From Pseudomonas graminis (lineage in GTDB: Bacteria > Pseudomonadota > Gammaproteobacteria > Pseudomonadales > Pseudomonadaceae): a DNA stretch of 64,000 nucleotides. Where the stretch lies: the NCBI RefSeq assembly GCF_004364335.1, contig NZ_SOCR01000002.1, positions 1 to 64,000 on the forward strand, given 5' to 3'. Every line of letters begins with the position of its first letter. Position 1 is the stretch's first letter. Under the pieces are notes generated by a model. That model saw only the letters and a program-made list of their open reading frames with translations. It was not told the DNA's origin and did no database searches. The position numbers and the translations under genes are program-made. Shown here one piece after another: positions 24,497 through 32,915 of this stretch.

Positions 24497-25150
24497 TCAA
24501 TTGACTGCGAGGTTCGTCGGCGCTGGCGTGACAGGCTTGAGTTGCGCCATGTAACGGGTCCATTCGCGGTTGATTTCGTTGTACGGCATGAAGATGCTGA
24601 CCCGTGGCTGGTTGGCCAGGTCCGGGCGCTTGATCTTGGCCAGGTCGCTGGAGGTCAGCAACGCGACGGTGATGCCCACCACCTTGCCGTCTGCCGCAAA
24701 CACCGGACCGCCCGACATACCCTTGGCCACCGGGCCATCATGGGTGCCGTACATCACGTTGCCTTCTTTAGCGTCCAGACGAACCATGGCCGGCAGCGCA
24801 TGGCCTGTGCCTTTCACCGACATATAGGCGGAGTTGTAACCCACTGAAGTGAGTTCTTCACCCGGCTGGTACGAGCGCCACATCGGGACGGAGTCGGCTT
24901 TGTGCTTGAAGAACTGCACGTCGCCCTGCCCCTGGAACACCGCGCCCGAGATGTAGGGAATGTGCTTGACGGTGACAGCATAATCTTCGTTCCACTGGAT
25001 CGCGGTGCCCATCAACAGATAGGGCAGCGGCGCACCGGAGTGGACGACGAAGGCTTGGTCAAAGACAGGATCCTGAGTAAAAGCGGTGGGCATTCCGTTG
25101 CACCCGCTGATCAGCACTGAGGCTGCAACAAGTGACTTGAAGGGGCGCAT
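24497..25150 (-). CDS. trypsin-like serine protease lipoprotein
   Basis: This 217-residue exported protein has a lipobox LISGC ending at Cys17, so it is probably a lipoprotein. GMSGGPVF resembles the GNSGGP active-serine motif of S1/trypsin-like proteases. VTVKHIPY upstream could supply the histidine, and an Asp lies between them, but I cannot assign the triad Asp with certainty. It is shorter than most secreted S1 proteases and has no PDZ domain. It converges on the adhesin exporter operon with stops at adjacent bases. Processing of a cell-surface protein is possible, but only proximity supports this. Confidence 0.75.
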   Translation of the reverse strand: MRPFKSLVAASVLISGCNGMPTAFTQDPVFDQAFVVHSGAPLPYLLMGTAIQWNEDYAVTVKHIPYISGAVFQGQGDVQFFKHKADSVPMWRSYQPGEELTSVGYNSAYMSVKGTGHALPAMVRLDAKEGNVMYGTHDGPVAKGMSGGPVFAADGKVVGITVALLTSSDLAKIKRPDLANQPRVSIFMPYNEINREWTRYMAQLKPVTPAPTNLAVN

Positions 25151-25486
25151 TTGTTTCCAAGGGTGTGAGTGGATGGCGGAGAGAATATGTCATTGCGCCA
25201 TCACTAAATCAATAGGCTCAGCCTACCGCTGGTCTACAACCGATGCATAGAATTCATTGGATCCAACCTATTTGAATTTATCGACCCATAGAGCAAGTCG
25301 ATTGGGCACTCATCTGTACGGTTTCAAAAAAAATGCCGCCCGTTCTGAATTATTTACGACAGGGTCCTATCTGATGCAGATCGCCCTGCCACCATTACGA
25401 CAGCACCGCATTCCACGGAGTGCGCGCGCCGCCGACACCAGGGCTTTGATTGCCACAACGTCACACTTCCAGCTGCCGGGACTTTT
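25151..25486. promoter_or_regulatory. A+T-rich intergenic region upstream of proP
   Basis: This 336-base divergent gap contains an A+T-rich segment (about 25190-25370) with an A8 run near 25328. It probably holds promoters for the serine-protease lipoprotein gene and for proP, which in E. coli is osmotically induced. I could not assign specific -10/-35 elements. No gene is seen in it. Confidence 0.45.
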
Positions 25487-26989
25487 ATGAGATCACGCAA
25501 GAAAACCGTCAACCCGATCGGGTTGCAAGACATCACTATTGTCGACGATGCCAAGATGAAGAAGGCCATCACGGCCGCTGCCCTGGGCAACGCCATGGAA
25601 TGGTTCGACTTCGGCGTCTACGGCTTCGTGGCCTACGCACTGGGCAAGATCTTCTTCCCCGGCGCCGACCCCAGCGTGCAGATGATCGCGGCCCTCGCAA
25701 CCTTTTCCGTGCCCTTCCTGATTCGCCCCATCGGCGGCGTATTTTTCGGCGCGATCGGTGACAAGTACGGGCGACAGAAAGTCCTCGCCGCAACCATCGT
25801 CATCATGTCCCTCAGCACCTTTGCCATCGGGCTGATTCCGTCGTATGAATCGATCGGCATCTGGGCGCCGATCCTTCTGCTGCTGGCGAAAATGGCTCAG
25901 GGTTTTTCGGTTGGCGGCGAGTACACCGGCGCGTCGATCTTCGTGGCTGAATATGCGCCGGACCGCAAGCGCGGGTTCCTCGGCAGCTGGCTGGACTTCG
26001 GCTCGATCGCCGGGTTCGTGCTCGGCGCCGGCGTCGTGGTACTCATCTCGTCCGTGGTCGGCGAAGAGAAGTTTCTCGAATGGGGCTGGCGCCTGCCGTT
26101 CTTCCTCGCCCTGCCCCTGGGCATGGTCGGTCTTTACCTGCGTAACGCCCTCGAAGAAACCCCGGCGTTTCAGCAGCACGTCGAAAAACTCGAACAAGGC
26201 GACCGCGAAGGCCTGGCCCACGGCCCGAAGGTCTCGTTCAAGGAAGTCGCGACCAAACACTGGCGCAGCCTGCTGACCTGCATCGGCGTGGTGGCCGCCA
26301 CCAACGTCACGTACTACATGTTGCTGACGTACATGCCCAGCTACCTGTCGCACAACCTGCATTACAGCGAAGATCGCGGCGTACTGATCATCGTGGCCAT
26401 CATGGTCGGCATGCTGTTCGTGCAGCCGCTGATTGGTTTCCTCAGCGACAAGATCGGCCGTCGCCCCTTCATCATCGCCGGTAGCATCGCCTTGCTGGTG
26501 CTGTCGATACCGGCATTCAAACTGATCAACAGCGGTCAACTGGTGTTGATTTTCGCCGGCCTGCTGATGATCGCGGTGGTCCTCAACTTCTTCATCGGTG
26601 TGATGGCCTCGACGCTGCCGGCAATGTTTCCCACCCACATCCGTTACAGCGCGCTGGCCAGTGCCTTTAACGTGTCGGTGTTGATCGCGGGCCTGACCCC
26701 GACCGTGGTCGCCTGGCTGGTGGAAACCACCCAGGACCTGTACATGCCGGCGTACTACCTGATGGTAGTCGCAGTGGTGGGCCTGATCACCGGCCTGACC
26801 ATGAAGGAAACCGCGAACAAGCCGTTGCGGGGCGCAGCGCCGGCGGCATCGGACCTTAATGAAGCCCGTGAGCTGCTGCAGGAGCATCACGACAACATTG
26901 AGCAGAAGATCGAAGACATCGACACGCAGATTGCCGAACTGCAAGCCAAACGCGAGACGCTGGTTCAGCAGCACCCGCGTATCGATTGA
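25487..26989 (+). CDS. proP: ProP osmosensing proline/glycine-betaine:H+ symporter
   Basis: The 500 residues are the same length as E. coli ProP and align with it almost throughout by recall: KAITAAALGNAMEWFDFGVY at the N-terminus, GDKYGRQKVL between TM2 and TM3, GGEYTGASIFVAEY, and ETPAFQQHVEKLEQGDREGL. It is a 12-TM major facilitator (metabolite:H+ symporter group) in the inner membrane. The last ~45 residues (EARELLQEHHDNIEQKIEDI and following) form the heptad-patterned coiled coil that tunes ProP osmotic activation. It takes up proline, betaine and ectoine under high osmolarity. The gene is monocistronic, followed by a REP pair. Confidence 0.96.
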   Translation: MRSRKKTVNPIGLQDITIVDDAKMKKAITAAALGNAMEWFDFGVYGFVAYALGKIFFPGADPSVQMIAALATFSVPFLIRPIGGVFFGAIGDKYGRQKVLAATIVIMSLSTFAIGLIPSYESIGIWAPILLLLAKMAQGFSVGGEYTGASIFVAEYAPDRKRGFLGSWLDFGSIAGFVLGAGVVVLISSVVGEEKFLEWGWRLPFFLALPLGMVGLYLRNALEETPAFQQHVEKLEQGDREGLAHGPKVSFKEVATKHWRSLLTCIGVVAATNVTYYMLLTYMPSYLSHNLHYSEDRGVLIIVAIMVGMLFVQPLIGFLSDKIGRRPFIIAGSIALLVLSIPAFKLINSGQLVLIFAGLLMIAVVLNFFIGVMASTLPAMFPTHIRYSALASAFNVSVLIAGLTPTVVAWLVETTQDLYMPAYYLMVVAVVGLITGLTMKETANKPLRGAAPAASDLNEARELLQEHHDNIEQKIEDIDTQIAELQAKRETLVQQHPRID

Positions 26990-26994
26990 TTTTG

Positions 26995-27083
26995 GTGGGA
27001 CCGGCTTCCGGGAAGGGGCCGGTTTGCACACCATCAGTATGGTGATGTAACACCCACGCCTTCCCGGCTAAAGCCAGTCCTAC
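26995..27083. repeat. inverted REP pair after proP
   Basis: A shortened REP (tgggaccggcttccgggaag, lacking the AGCC of the usual core) lies on plus at 26995-27020. A full minus-strand REP (ttcccggctaaagccagtcc) lies at 27061-27083. Together they form a REPIN-like unit just downstream of the proP stop and may act as a 3' mRNA hairpin. Confidence 0.75.
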
Positions 27084-27217
27084 ACTGCCGTTCGCGGCAT
27101 TTTGATCATTTCGTCGGAACCGCTGCGCCCCTCTCCCGGTCAGGTCTTGCATGAGCATTCAACCGCTCCTGTGCAGACACAGGCACGCGGACAGAGAACT
27201 GAAAGGCAGCCTTCCCC

Positions 27218-27460
27218 ATGACCGACATCATTGATCACTTGCCCCCCGTGATACGACCGCAAAGCGAAATGATCCTGGCCAGCATACGCGCCTCAGGTTC
27301 GACCATTGATGTGGTCAAGAACGGCGCTCAGGCCAATGGTTTTGTGCTCGGTCTGCGTTGCTGCGGCGGGATTGACGCGCAGCAGGCCGAGCAGCTTTCC
27401 GAATTCTACGACGGGGTGGTGGAGTCGCGTTTGAAGCGGCTGACACTCGGGTTGTACTGA
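27218..27460 (+). CDS. small conserved hypothetical protein, 80 aa
   Basis: I do not recognise this protein. It is an 80-residue soluble protein: N-terminal MTDIIDHLPPVIRPQSEMIL, a central hydrophobic FVLGLRCCGG with adjacent cysteines, and a helical C-terminus (QAEQLSEFYDGVVESRL). No signal peptide is present. An AAGG-type Shine-Dalgarno lies about 12 bases before the ATG. Codon use fits the genome. It precedes the HAD gene by 94 bases, but a separate A+T-rich promoter-like stretch lies between them. Confidence 0.65.
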   Translation: MTDIIDHLPPVIRPQSEMILASIRASGSTIDVVKNGAQANGFVLGLRCCGGIDAQQAEQLSEFYDGVVESRLKRLTLGLY

Positions 27461-27554
27461 GCCGATGTTCAGCAGCTTTCCTTATCAGGCGAGCGCGTCC
27501 CTTTATTTTTAATCACTGTCAACGGATGACACGTTTATTAACGGAGCCCACACC

Positions 27555-28229
27555 ATGCGATCCAATACTTCATTTTTGTTCGACCTCGACGGCACTTTGA
27601 CTGACAGCGTTTACCAGAACGTGTCGGCGTGGAAGGAAGCCCTCGATTCGGAAGACATTCCCTTGGCGATGTGGCGCATCCACCGCAAGATCGGCATGAG
27701 CGGCGGCTTGATGCTGAAGATGCTGTCCCGTGAGACCGGGATGGAGATCACCGAGGCGCAGGCCGAGCGTTTGAGTAAACGGCACGCCGAGGCGTATGAG
27801 AGAACCCAGGATCAGATCATCGCCTTGCCTGGCGCTGTGGATTTGCTGAAGACGCTGGATGACGAGGGCTTTCCCTGGTGTATCGCGACCAGCGGGGAGA
27901 TGTCGACCGCGCGGATCAATCTGAAAGCGTTGGGGCTGGAGCCTGAGCAGATCACTCTGATCACGCGGGATGATGTGAAGAATGGCAAGCCGGACCCGGA
28001 TTTGTTTGTGACGGCTGCGAGGAAGATCGGCGCGAAGATCGAGGATTGTCTGGTGGTCGGTGATGCGATCTGGGACATGTTGGCGGCGCGGCGGTGCAAG
28101 GCGACGGGGATCGGGCTGTTGTCCGGAGGGTATGACGTGAGCGAGTTGGAGCGCGCGGGGGCGCTGCGGGTGTATGAGGATCCGCTGGCGTTGCTCAACC
28201 ACCTCGATGAGATCGCGACGCGCGAATAG
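27555..28229 (+). CDS. HAD-superfamily phosphatase (phosphoglycolate phosphatase-like)
   Basis: The 224-residue cytosolic protein has motif I FDLDGTLTD with nucleophile Asp10 and Asp12. Motif II is in IATSG, the lysine of motif III is in NGKPDPDLF, and motif IV is VVGDAIWDM. The helical cap between motifs I and II (residues ~20-85) marks it as subclass IA (phosphoglycolate/beta-phosphoglucomutase type). The substrate cannot be read from sequence. GGAG lies 9 bases before the ATG, and a preceding A+T-rich tract is a likely promoter. The codon style in its 3' half is richer in GCG/GGG than in its neighbours but otherwise ordinary. Confidence 0.93.
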   Translation: MRSNTSFLFDLDGTLTDSVYQNVSAWKEALDSEDIPLAMWRIHRKIGMSGGLMLKMLSRETGMEITEAQAERLSKRHAEAYERTQDQIIALPGAVDLLKTLDDEGFPWCIATSGEMSTARINLKALGLEPEQITLITRDDVKNGKPDPDLFVTAARKIGAKIEDCLVVGDAIWDMLAARRCKATGIGLLSGGYDVSELERAGALRVYEDPLALLNHLDEIATRE

Positions 28230-28279
28230 TCGCGCTGGAAAGCGCTAGAACGTCAAGATCAAATGCGCCTGCCTAACGG

Positions 28280-28534
28280 CAGACTGTTTCGCCTTCGGCG
28301 AGTTACTTGGAAAAGCACCCCAAGTAACCAAGGGTGCTTGCTCCTGGTTTGGCCCGACTTCGTCGGGTTCCCTCACTCCGGCCCCTCTCCGTGGGCCCGC
28401 TGCCATCCGCCATACATGGCGGGGGGCAGCTCTCGCCGCATCCATGCGGCTCGGCCCACTGCGCGCGACCTGCGTTCAGCCTGCACCCAAGTCGCGTTTC
28501 GCGATGACCGGGCTTCCTGTGTACGAAAATCAAA
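28280..28534. repeat. structured intergenic repeat with five hairpins
   Basis: Perfect or near-perfect inverted repeats are packed here: gttacttgg/ccaagtaac (28302-28310 with 28320-28328), cccgacttcgtcggg (28353-28367), ccgccatacatggcgg (28407-28422) and gccgcatccatgcggc (28435-28450), with a smaller cgccttcggcg (28290-28300). I recall similar dispersed blocks in many Pseudomonas genomes, often miscalled as ORFs. No gene is supported in it. Confidence 0.6.
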
Positions 28535-28554
28535 GGCACAGCAGACGCTTCCCT

Positions 28555-28582
28555 TGTAGGACCGGCTTTAGCCGGGAAGGGG
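28555..28582 (+). repeat. REP element
   Basis: tgtaggaccggctttagccg followed by ggaagggg. Same core as the REPs at 34579, 34692 and 39849. Confidence 0.85.
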
Positions 28583-28650
28583 CCAGTTCAGGCGCCACTG
28601 CATTTTGATCTTCAAACCCTATCCCGCTAACCGCACGCGCTGATCGCTCC

Positions 28651-28665
28651 CCACGCTCCGCGTGG
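28651..28665. repeat. short palindrome ccacg-ctccg-cgtgg
   Basis: A 15-base hairpin followed by gaatgc. The CCACGCTCCGCGTGGGAATGC pattern is, from memory, a dispersed Pseudomonas repeat unrelated to the REP family above. Confidence 0.55.
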
Positions 28666-28717
28666 GAATGCAGGATCTGACGCTTCGCGTCGCCCCAATC
28701 GGCTGCGCCGTTCTGTC

Positions 28718-29848
28718 TTACTCACCCGCCTTATAAAACGGGTAGTCGACGTAGCCCACTTCAGTCCCGCCATACAAGGTGGCCGGGTTGACGGGGTTGA
28801 GGGGCCAGCCGTTGGCGATGCGTGCCGGCAGGTCGGGGTTGGCGATGAAGGGGCGGCCGAAGGCGATGAGGTCGGCCAGGCCGGCGTCGATCAGGCGGTT
28901 GCCGCGCTCGGCGGTGTAGCGGCCGGCGTAGATGATGCGTCCGCTGAAGGCTTCACGGATCGCTTTGCGGAAGGTTTCCGGCAGCTCGGGGGCGTTGTCC
29001 CAGTCGGCTTCGGCGATGGAAACGTAGGCGACGCCTGCGTTTTCCAGGACCTTGATGGCTTCGACGTAGGTGTGGTGCGGGTCGCTTTCCACCAGACCGA
29101 TGTAGACGCGTTCTTCATCGGTGCTGGCGAATAACGGGGAGAAGCGCACGCCCAGGCGGTCCGCGCCCACGGCTTCGGCGACGGCAGTGACGATTTCGCG
29201 CAGGAAGCGCAGACGGTTTTCCAGCGAGCCGCCGTATTCGTCGTCGCGGTGGTTGGCGTGTTCGGAGATGAACTGGTTGACCAGGTATCCGTTCGCGGCG
29301 TGAATTTCCACGCCGTCAAAACCGGCTTCGATCGCGTTTTTCGCCGCCTGGGCGTACAGCTTGACCAGTTCGCGGATTTCTTCGACGGTCAGCGCGCGAG
29401 GCGTCGGCGGTACCACCAGTTGCCCTGCGCCCGGCGCGGTTTCGATGAACGCCTTGGCGTTGCCCGCCGGGATCGCCGAAGGGGCAACCGGCGCCTCACC
29501 GTTGGGCTGCAATGCGTGGTAGGACACCCGGCCCACGTGCCAGAGCTGAGCGAAAATCACGCCCTCTTGCGCGTGCACCGCGTCGGTCACTTTGCGCCAG
29601 CCTTCGACCTGCTCGGCGCTGTACATGCCCGGCGTCCACGCATAACCCTGACCGCGCGGCTCGATCTGGGTGCCTTCGGTGATCATGAAGCCGGCGGATG
29701 CGCGCTGCTGGTAGTAGGTGGCCATAAGATCCGAAGCGATATCGCCCGGCTGCAGGCTTCTCTGGCGGGTCAACGGCGGGAAGGCAATGCGGTTTTTCAG
29801 CACGTGCCGGCCCAGCGTTACGTGGGTGAGCAAGGGTTGCGTGGCCAT
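28718..29848 (-). CDS. old yellow enzyme family alkene reductase (NemA-like)
   Basis: The 376-residue FMN-dependent oxidoreductase starts at ATG 29848, with GGAG 8 bases upstream. The TIM-barrel signature is clear: FPPLTRQRS (FMN-binding N-terminus), ITEGTQIEPRGQG, QLWHVGRVS, EIHAANGYLVNQF with the substrate-binding pair His183/Asn186, and SLENRLRFL. It ends with GRPFIANPDLPARI at the FMN phosphate site. Family members reduce activated alkenes, N-ethylmaleimide, nitrate esters and similar electrophiles using NAD(P)H. It is transcribed alone. A NemR-like inverted repeat lies 51 bases upstream of the start, although no TetR-type regulator gene is adjacent in this window. Confidence 0.93.
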   Translation of the reverse strand: MATQPLLTHVTLGRHVLKNRIAFPPLTRQRSLQPGDIASDLMATYYQQRASAGFMITEGTQIEPRGQGYAWTPGMYSAEQVEGWRKVTDAVHAQEGVIFAQLWHVGRVSYHALQPNGEAPVAPSAIPAGNAKAFIETAPGAGQLVVPPTPRALTVEEIRELVKLYAQAAKNAIEAGFDGVEIHAANGYLVNQFISEHANHRDDEYGGSLENRLRFLREIVTAVAEAVGADRLGVRFSPLFASTDEERVYIGLVESDPHHTYVEAIKVLENAGVAYVSIAEADWDNAPELPETFRKAIREAFSGRIIYAGRYTAERGNRLIDAGLADLIAFGRPFIANPDLPARIANGWPLNPVNPATLYGGTEVGYVDYPFYKAGE

Positions 29849-29898
29849 GGGTAATACTCCGTTCAAGGCTTTGAAAGTGATGACCAGATCGGCCTGCG

Positions 29899-29913
29899 TA
29901 GACCAGTCGTCTA
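29899..29913. promoter_or_regulatory. NemR/TetR-like operator tagac-N5-gtcta
   Basis: tagaccagtcgtcta is an inverted repeat 51 bases upstream of the alkene-reductase start. It resembles the TAGACC-type boxes bound by the E. coli NemR repressor ahead of nemA. Electrophile-induced control is inference. Confidence 0.6.
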
Positions 29914-30153
29914 GTGGATGGCCGGGAGTCTAAAGCGCGCCTGAAGACCCGGCAATGTCAGATCCGCAATGATTCCGGACATCGTTCGTCGTCATAGCCA
30001 CTTGCAGAATCTTGCGCTTTTGACCCCTCCTGCCCTCGCGAGCCGTTGTGCTGGACAATCGCGCGCTTATCATTCCGCGCATCGAACATGGGCCGCTGAG
30101 ACCGCAACCACGCGGTTCATCGGTCGCCCACCCAAAGCTCAACAGGCACCCCC

Positions 30154-30465
30154 ATGAACATCATCCGCAGCAAAGACTTCACCGGTGACCGGCCGTGGGC
30201 CGCACTGGATATTGCCAACATGAACGGCATCACCACACGATTGCACTGGACGGACCAGCCGTACAAATGGCACGTCAATGACGGTCAGGAAGTCTTTGTG
30301 GTGCTGGACGGGCACGTGGAGATGCGCTTCAAGCAGGACGGCGTCGAGCAGAATACCGTGCTGCAGACCGGCGATATTTTCTACGCTTCCATCGGCACAG
30401 CCCATGTCGCCCATCCGCTGGGTGAAGCGCGCATTCTGGTGATCGAAAGCGAAGGCAGCGTTTGA
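30154..30465 (+). CDS. single-domain cupin protein
   Basis: The 103-residue cytosolic protein is a minimal cupin. The first motif region runs through HVNDGQEVFVVLDGHVEMRF and the second through LQTGDIFYASIGTAHVAHP. The usual first-motif G(X)5HXH(X)3-4E(X)6G is partly kept (an HVNDGQE-like variant), and the second keeps GD and H, so metal binding is possible but reduced. Ligand and role are unknown. It is divergent from the alkene reductase and shares the 305-base gap (29849-30153), in which no other gene is seen. Confidence 0.85.
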   Translation: MNIIRSKDFTGDRPWAALDIANMNGITTRLHWTDQPYKWHVNDGQEVFVVLDGHVEMRFKQDGVEQNTVLQTGDIFYASIGTAHVAHPLGEARILVIESEGSV

Positions 30466-30493
30466 GAGAGAAAGCAGCCTGACGATTTAACTC

Positions 30494-30582
30494 TGTGGGA
30501 GCCGGCTTGCTGGCGAATGCGTCCGTCCAGGCGCTGCAAGGGTGACTGCCACACCGCGTTCGCCAGCAAGCCGGCTCCTACA
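30494..30582. repeat. REPIN: inverted pair of gccggcttgctggcga REPs
   Basis: gccggcttgctggcga at 30501-30516 is the exact reverse complement of 30560-30575, giving a 16-bp stem around a ~43-base loop. Outer arms tgtggga and tcctaca also pair partly. This REP class differs from the GGCTTYAGCCGG class found elsewhere in the window. It lies after the cupin stop. Confidence 0.9.
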
Positions 30583-30756
30583 GGTTTTGCATTTGCCCAA
30601 CGGTATCGTCGGCGTTCCGTTCACCCTGCGCGGGGGCCCTGACAGACATCAGGGTGCCCGTTCCTGCCAAAGCACCCCCGACGCCGTTTCAAGCCGGACA
30701 CGCTGCGTATACTCAAGCGCGACGAAGCACAGGACGTCGAACCGCCGGGGGCTACG

Positions 30757-31608
30757 ATGCTGGACGAACATCAATCTCCTCTCTTTTGCCGCTTTCCGCA
30801 GCCGGTCGAACAACACTGGCCCGACACAATTCGGCACCCTTCTCTGCACCCTCTTGCGCACCCGACACCGCGTTTCGCTTCCCCCTGTCATGAGGACGCC
30901 GCGCAGAGCGATTACACCCAAAGTCTTCACGCCCGGAAGATGGCCGAGTTCAGCGCTTCCATTGCCCATGAAATCTGCCAGCCTCTTCTGGGCATCGCCG
31001 CCAACGCCGCCGCAAGCCTGCGCTGGCTGCAGCGCGACGTACCGGATGTCGAAGAAGCCATCGCCGGCCTGAAGGACATCCGCGCCGGCTGTGAACGCGC
31101 CGCCAACATCGTCAAAGCCCTCGGCGCGCTGGCCCGTCAGGCGCCTTTGCAGCTGCAGATCCTGAAGATTGACGACGTCATTCGCGAAGCCATTCGTCTC
31201 ACCCAGCCTGTGCTCACTGCCCAGCGGGTGCGGCTCGAAACCGGTTTGTTCGTTGACCAATCCATCGTCGCCGACGCCGTGCAGTTGCAGCAGCTGCTGG
31301 TCAACCTCATCACCAATGCCGTAGAAGCCATGGCCGGCTCTGGCCGCGACTCCGCTGTCCTGCGCATCAACTCGTTCACCCTCAACGACGGCGTCGAAGT
31401 GTGCATAGAGGACAACGGACCGGGCATTCCAGCGGACCGGCGCGAGCAGATCTTCGGCGCGTTCTACACCACCAAGAGCAGCGGCCTGGGCGTCGGGCTG
31501 GCGATCTGTCGCGCCGTGGTCGACGCGCACCACGGGCGAATCTGGGCCCAAGCCTCGGCCAGCGGGGGCGCACGCATCCGCGTTCAGCTGCCGACCTGCT
31601 GCTACTGA
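30757..31608 (+). CDS. soluble histidine kinase without recognisable sensor domain
   Basis: The protein has 283 residues. The first ~60 are Pro/His-rich with no recognised fold. An H-box follows (MAEFSASIAHEICQPLLGIA, phospho-acceptor His71). The HATPase domain has the N-box NLITNAVEAM, G1 DNGPGIP, F-box FYTTKSSGLG and G2 GVGLAICRAVV. The pattern matches the NtrB/FixL-like kinases with an E-I-x-QPL H-box. No transmembrane segment is present, so it is cytosolic. No response regulator is adjacent; the next gene is a GlxA-type regulator. It may be a fragment of a longer PAS kinase that lost its sensor, or it may signal through a distant partner. Confidence 0.85.
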   Translation: MLDEHQSPLFCRFPQPVEQHWPDTIRHPSLHPLAHPTPRFASPCHEDAAQSDYTQSLHARKMAEFSASIAHEICQPLLGIAANAAASLRWLQRDVPDVEEAIAGLKDIRAGCERAANIVKALGALARQAPLQLQILKIDDVIREAIRLTQPVLTAQRVRLETGLFVDQSIVADAVQLQQLLVNLITNAVEAMAGSGRDSAVLRINSFTLNDGVEVCIEDNGPGIPADRREQIFGAFYTTKSSGLGVGLAICRAVVDAHHGRIWAQASASGGARIRVQLPTCCY

Positions 31609-31809
31609 AAGGCTGCCGTCAGGCTCGCCATTCCCCAATGAGGCCTCCTCAAGCCCTTTCGATCAACCGCGCCCATCACGCCGCACACCTCCATTTGCGT
31701 CCAAACGCCAATCATTCACACTCATTCGCGCAATCCCCTAGAATGCCGCCTGGATTCAGGCTCGTGCGCCCTGCCCTGGCAGTGGCGGCAATGAATAGGC
31801 GATCGAGGC

Positions 31810-32784
31810 ATGCGCGACATTCCAAGGCAAAAAACAGTGGCGATGGTGCTGTTCAACGATGTGCTCATGCTCGACGTGACCGGTCCCATGGACGTCTTTT
31901 CGATTTCCAATCGACTGCTGGCACCGGAGAAGCAGTACCGACTGGTCACCGTGGCCGAACCCCCGCTGCTCATCCGCAGTTCCTGCGGCCTCAAGGTTCA
32001 GGCGGACCTGGCGCTGGACGATCTGCCGGCCGCCATCGACCTGCTGCTGGTCCCCGGCGGACCGGGCGCCTACGGCGTCAGCCACCCTCGGATCACCGCC
32101 TGGTTGCCCGCCGCGGCTCAGGGCGCCCGACGTTTCGGGGCGATCTGCACCGGCGCGTTTCTGCTGGGTGACGCCGGTCTGCTCGACGGTTATCGCTGCA
32201 CCACCCACTGGAACTACGTCGAGCGCCTGGCCCGGCGCTTCCCCGCTTCCCGCGTCGAAACCGAACAGATCTACGTCGTCGATCGCAACCTGATCACCTC
32301 CGGTGGTATTACCGCCGGGATCGACATGGCCCTGGCCATCGTCGCCGAAGACCACGGCAAAGAGATCGCCCTGGAAGTGGCCAAAGTGCTGCTGGTGGTG
32401 ATGAAGCGTCAGGGTGGACAAACGCCCTATGGCCCGCTGCTGGCGGCGGTGCCCCGGGATGACAGCGCGATCGCCCGGGTGCAGGCCTACGTCGTGGACC
32501 ACATCGATGAGGCGTACACCGTGCAGCGCATGGCCGATCTGGCGGCGATGAGCCCGCGCAATTTCGCCCGGGCGTTCCAGCGCGAAGTCAGCCTGACGCC
32601 CATGCAATTTCTGCTCAACGCGCGCATCGATCATTCGCGCAAACTGCTCGAAGGCAGCGACCTGCCGCTCAAGGTCGTGGCCAGTCGCTGCGGCTTCGGC
32701 AGTGCACGGCACATGCGCAAGGCATTCAATGAGCGCATCGGCGTGACGCCCGGCCAGTACCGGCAACAGTTCGGCGGCGACTGA
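31810..32784 (+). CDS. GlxA-type AraC-family regulator with DJ-1/PfpI-like domain
   Basis: This 324-residue transcription regulator has two parts. Residues ~10-180 form a class I glutamine-amidotransferase-like (DJ-1/PfpI) domain with GPMDVFSISNRLL, LLVPGGPG and Cys113 in ICTGAFLL at the nucleophile elbow. Residues ~220-320 are a C-terminal AraC DNA-binding domain with two HTHs (MADLAAMSPRNFARAFQREV and LKVVASRCGFGSARHMRKAF). Family members include GbdR and CdhR, which sense amine/betaine-type metabolites. The ligand here cannot be assigned. With ProP and Ehu nearby, control of compatible-solute metabolism is conceivable but unsupported. Confidence 0.93.
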   Translation: MRDIPRQKTVAMVLFNDVLMLDVTGPMDVFSISNRLLAPEKQYRLVTVAEPPLLIRSSCGLKVQADLALDDLPAAIDLLLVPGGPGAYGVSHPRITAWLPAAAQGARRFGAICTGAFLLGDAGLLDGYRCTTHWNYVERLARRFPASRVETEQIYVVDRNLITSGGITAGIDMALAIVAEDHGKEIALEVAKVLLVVMKRQGGQTPYGPLLAAVPRDDSAIARVQAYVVDHIDEAYTVQRMADLAAMSPRNFARAFQREVSLTPMQFLLNARIDHSRKLLEGSDLPLKVVASRCGFGSARHMRKAFNERIGVTPGQYRQQFGGD

Positions 32785-32915
32785 ACGAGTGCGCACGTTG
32801 ATCATCTGATCTTCAAGGGCGACCGTTGCGCCGCACAGTCGCCAACACGCTCGCAGACAAGCACACTGAGCTGCCTGGCTGACACACACCGTTCACTCGC
32901 TGGAAGGACTTGCCC

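Noticed and set aside
25493..27034. 513-codon minus-strand ORF antisense to proP
   Set aside because: Its His/Gln/Asp/Val-rich composition is that of an antisense shadow; ProP on the plus strand is unambiguous.
28263..28559. 98-codon plus-strand ORF
   Set aside because: It lies across the structured hairpin repeat; such frames recur wherever this repeat occurs and have no homology-like pattern.
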